NCBI GenBank assembly: GCA_937937835.1
Contig: CALDBJ010000070.1
Coordinates: 1-44,900, forward strand
Direction of reading: 5' to 3'
Length of the DNA: 44,900 nucleotides
Source: an uncultured Collinsella sp.
GTDB taxonomy: Bacteria; Actinomycetota; Coriobacteriia; Coriobacteriales; Coriobacteriaceae
Below are positions 43,627-44,900 of the stretch, piece after piece. The translations under genes and the position numbers were made by a program. Within the stretch, counting starts at the first letter, position 1. Every line of letters begins with the position of its first letter. Below the pieces are notes generated by a model. The model was not told where the DNA came from. It did not search any database and worked only from the letters and a program-made list of their open reading frames with translations.

Positions 43627-44784
43627 GTGGCACCAACTAGAATGCCGGAAGCCGTCATCGGGCTCGATGTCGGGAAATCGTCCCACTGGGCATGCGTCGC
43701 GACTCGAGATGGCGAGGTGCTGTTGAGCGCCCCCGTCGCGAACAGGGAGGACGACCTGGACTCGCTGTTCGGCCGCTTCCCCGATGCGCTCGTGGTCGTC
43801 GACCAGTCGCGCAACATAGGCGCCCTCGCGCTCGCCCGCGCCAGGGCGGCCGGGATGTCGGCGGCGTACCTGCCGGGACTCGCGGCGCACGGGGCCGCCA
43901 GGCTCTTCGCCGGCGACGCCAAGACCGACGAGCGAGACGCGATGGTCATCGCGAAGACGGCGCTTGGCATCCCCGACGCGCTCCTGCCGGTCGGAGACCC
44001 GGGCCCGACGATTGCGGCGGCGAGGGCGCTGGCCGCCCAGAGGAACTTCCTGACCTGCGAGAACACTAGGAATAAGAACCGGCTGCGCAGCATCCTGCTG
44101 GAATCGTGCCCCGCCTTCGAGGCGCTGGTCGACCTGTCCGACGGGCCCCAGCTGAGGCTCATGGCATCCCTCGGCGGGGCCTGGTCGGTAGCCGACGCCG
44201 GGCCCCGCAGGGCGGCGGCGCTCACGCGTGGGGCGGCGCGCGGTAAGATCGAGGCCCTCGTCCGCTCGACAACCTCCTCGACAAGGCCGGATGCGTCGGT
44301 CGTCGCCGCCGAGGACCGGGCGGTGAAACTGCTCGCGCGCAGGATATCCGAGAACTCGGCGGAGATCGAGGCGATCACGGCGGAGATCTCCGCCCTGCTC
44401 GAGGGCGACGATACCTACCGATGCCTCCTGACGGTGCCGGGCATCGGGCCCAAAACCGCTTCCGAGCTTGCGATCTCCATCGACATCGAAGACTTCCCCA
44501 GTCACGACAGGCTCGCGTCGTACTGCGGCTTGGCGCCGCGCAACCGCCAGTCGGGAACCTCGATCTCCTCGGTGACGGCATCGCGCCAAGGCAACAAGAG
44601 GCTGAAGAACCTGCTCATATTCTCGTGCAACTGCCTTACCCGGACAGAGGGGAGATGGGGCGACTACTACACCAGGTGCCGGGAGCGGGGCATGTCGCAC
44701 GGCAAGGCGCTCAAGGCGCTGGCGCGAAAGAGACTGAAGGTCATCTACGCGGTAATGCGAGACAGGGTGCCTTACGCAGCCTAG
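43627..44784 (+). CDS. IS110-family DEDD transposase, intact
   Basis: A recombinase of 385 residues, unlike the IS1111-group protein at 14646-15758 except for family motifs. RuvC-like DEDD domain: GLDVGKSSHWACV (first Asp), LVVVDQSRNIGALAL (second acidic site, Asp here rather than the usual Glu), and KTDERDAMVIAKTAL. A central helical region follows, then LTVPGIGPKTASELA and the Transposase_20 domain with YCGLAPRNRQSGTS, presumed to hold the catalytic Ser, and GNKRLKNLLIFSCNC. GTG at 43627 follows GGAGG at 8 bases; the TTG 15 bases earlier is inside the ribosome binding site. Confidence 0.92.
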   Translation: MAPTRMPEAVIGLDVGKSSHWACVATRDGEVLLSAPVANREDDLDSLFGRFPDALVVVDQSRNIGALALARARAAGMSAAYLPGLAAHGAARLFAGDAKTDERDAMVIAKTALGIPDALLPVGDPGPTIAAARALAAQRNFLTCENTRNKNRLRSILLESCPAFEALVDLSDGPQLRLMASLGGAWSVADAGPRRAAALTRGAARGKIEALVRSTTSSTRPDASVVAAEDRAVKLLARRISENSAEIEAITAEISALLEGDDTYRCLLTVPGIGPKTASELAISIDIEDFPSHDRLASYCGLAPRNRQSGTSISSVTASRQGNKRLKNLLIFSCNCLTRTEGRWGDYYTRCRERGMSHGKALKALARKRLKVIYAVMRDRVPYAA

Positions 44785-44872
44785 CCGAAACGCACCGAGC
44801 AGACTGAAGCCCACCGGCCTAATGGCTTGGCGTCAGCATGCCGCGATTCGGTCGCACGGAGAGCATTTCCCA

Positions 44873-44896
44873 GTTGACAAAACTATAGGAACACCC
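44873..44896 (+). repeat. IS110 right end, second copy of the 24-bp repeat
   Basis: Matches 22-45 exactly. It contains TTGACA (44874-44879), an outward -35 hexamer; in IS110 elements such a box joins a -10 in the left end on the excised circle to drive the guide RNA (family knowledge). Confidence 0.7.
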
Positions 44897-44900
44897 CCCG

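Larger units (their letters stand above)
43356..44896 (+). mobile_element. IS110-group element, copy 2, complete
   Basis: Left end directly inside copy 1, intact transposase gene, and a right end ending GTTGACAAAACTATAGGAAC then C-rich bases. No terminal inverted repeats are seen, as is usual for IS110. After the right end the sequence is CCCCCG and not the missing remainder of copy 1 (AGTCACGAC), so this is not a simple nested insertion; recombination between copies or an assembly collapse must be considered. Confidence 0.8.

Noticed and set aside
42213..44814. Long minus-strand frames across both IS110 copies
   Set aside because: Antisense of the transposase gene, arginine-rich, duplicated only because the element is duplicated.

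Overview
The window looks like chromosomal DNA of a gut actinobacterium of the class Coriobacteriia, most like Collinsella. The grounds are the high GC content with strong GC3 codon bias, a pyruvate:ferredoxin oxidoreductase typical of anaerobes, PTS-centred sugar uptake, an actinobacterial FHA/PP2C/RodA-PBP/PknB cluster, and dispersed GTCCCCAATGACTA-type palindromic repeats. The genus is an inference; no rRNA gene is present to prove it.

Layout. (1) 144-5636, minus: a beta-glucoside PTS operon. A LicR/BglG-type PRD regulator comes first, then lactose/cellobiose-family EIIA, EIIB and EIIC, and a GH1 6-phospho-beta-glucosidase. (2) 5637-10551: palindromic repeats, a lone carbamate kinase with its terminator, a DUF3830 gene with a partner gene of unknown function, and a relatively AT-rich DUF4143 ATPase preceded by three 33-34 bp repeats. 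A 125-bp nested inverted repeat closes this part. (3) 10552-14091, minus: pyruvate:ferredoxin oxidoreductase. (4) 14517-16080: an IS1111-group IS110-family element lying between two halves of a palindromic repeat, with a long non-coding right end. (5) 16103-19791, minus: a membrane-anchored extracytoplasmic protein, a Ser/Thr kinase with several membrane segments and an FHA protein, with overlapping or abutting genes. (6) 20037-25114: recR, ybaB, dnaX and two small membrane-protein genes. (7) 25263-35446, plus: kinase, FhaA, FhaB, PP2C phosphatase, a RodA-PBP fusion and a PASTA kinase. This set probably controls peptidoglycan synthesis in response to muropeptides or lipid II. (8) 35874-41711: a rare-sugar cassette of a LacI regulator, an RpiB/AlsB-like isomerase, an AlsE-like epimerase, a DeoR regulator, a PTS EIIBC and a TIM-barrel sugar isomerase/epimerase. 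It is best explained as uptake of allose or a related sugar and its conversion through allulose-6-phosphate to fructose-6-phosphate. (9) 42144-44900: a tRNA 3' fragment with a terminator, then two tandem copies of a second IS110-family element. The first copy is truncated and the second is complete.

How the parts work together. Both sugar regions import a phosphorylated sugar through the PTS and feed glycolysis, and pyruvate then goes to acetyl-CoA through the oxidoreductase. The two kinase/FHA regions probably act on the envelope: one is the conserved growth and shape module, the other looks like an accessory signalling operon with its own extracytoplasmic protein.

Most interesting items: the RodA-PBP single-chain fusion; the accessory kinase/FHA/extracytoplasmic-domain operon; the IS110 left end, which carries an 11-nt perfect complement to the element's right junction (a candidate bridge-RNA donor guide); the IS1111-group element placed in a palindromic repeat; the allose-type cassette with readable LacI-type and phased DeoR-type operator candidates; and the repeats upstream of the DUF4143 ATPase.
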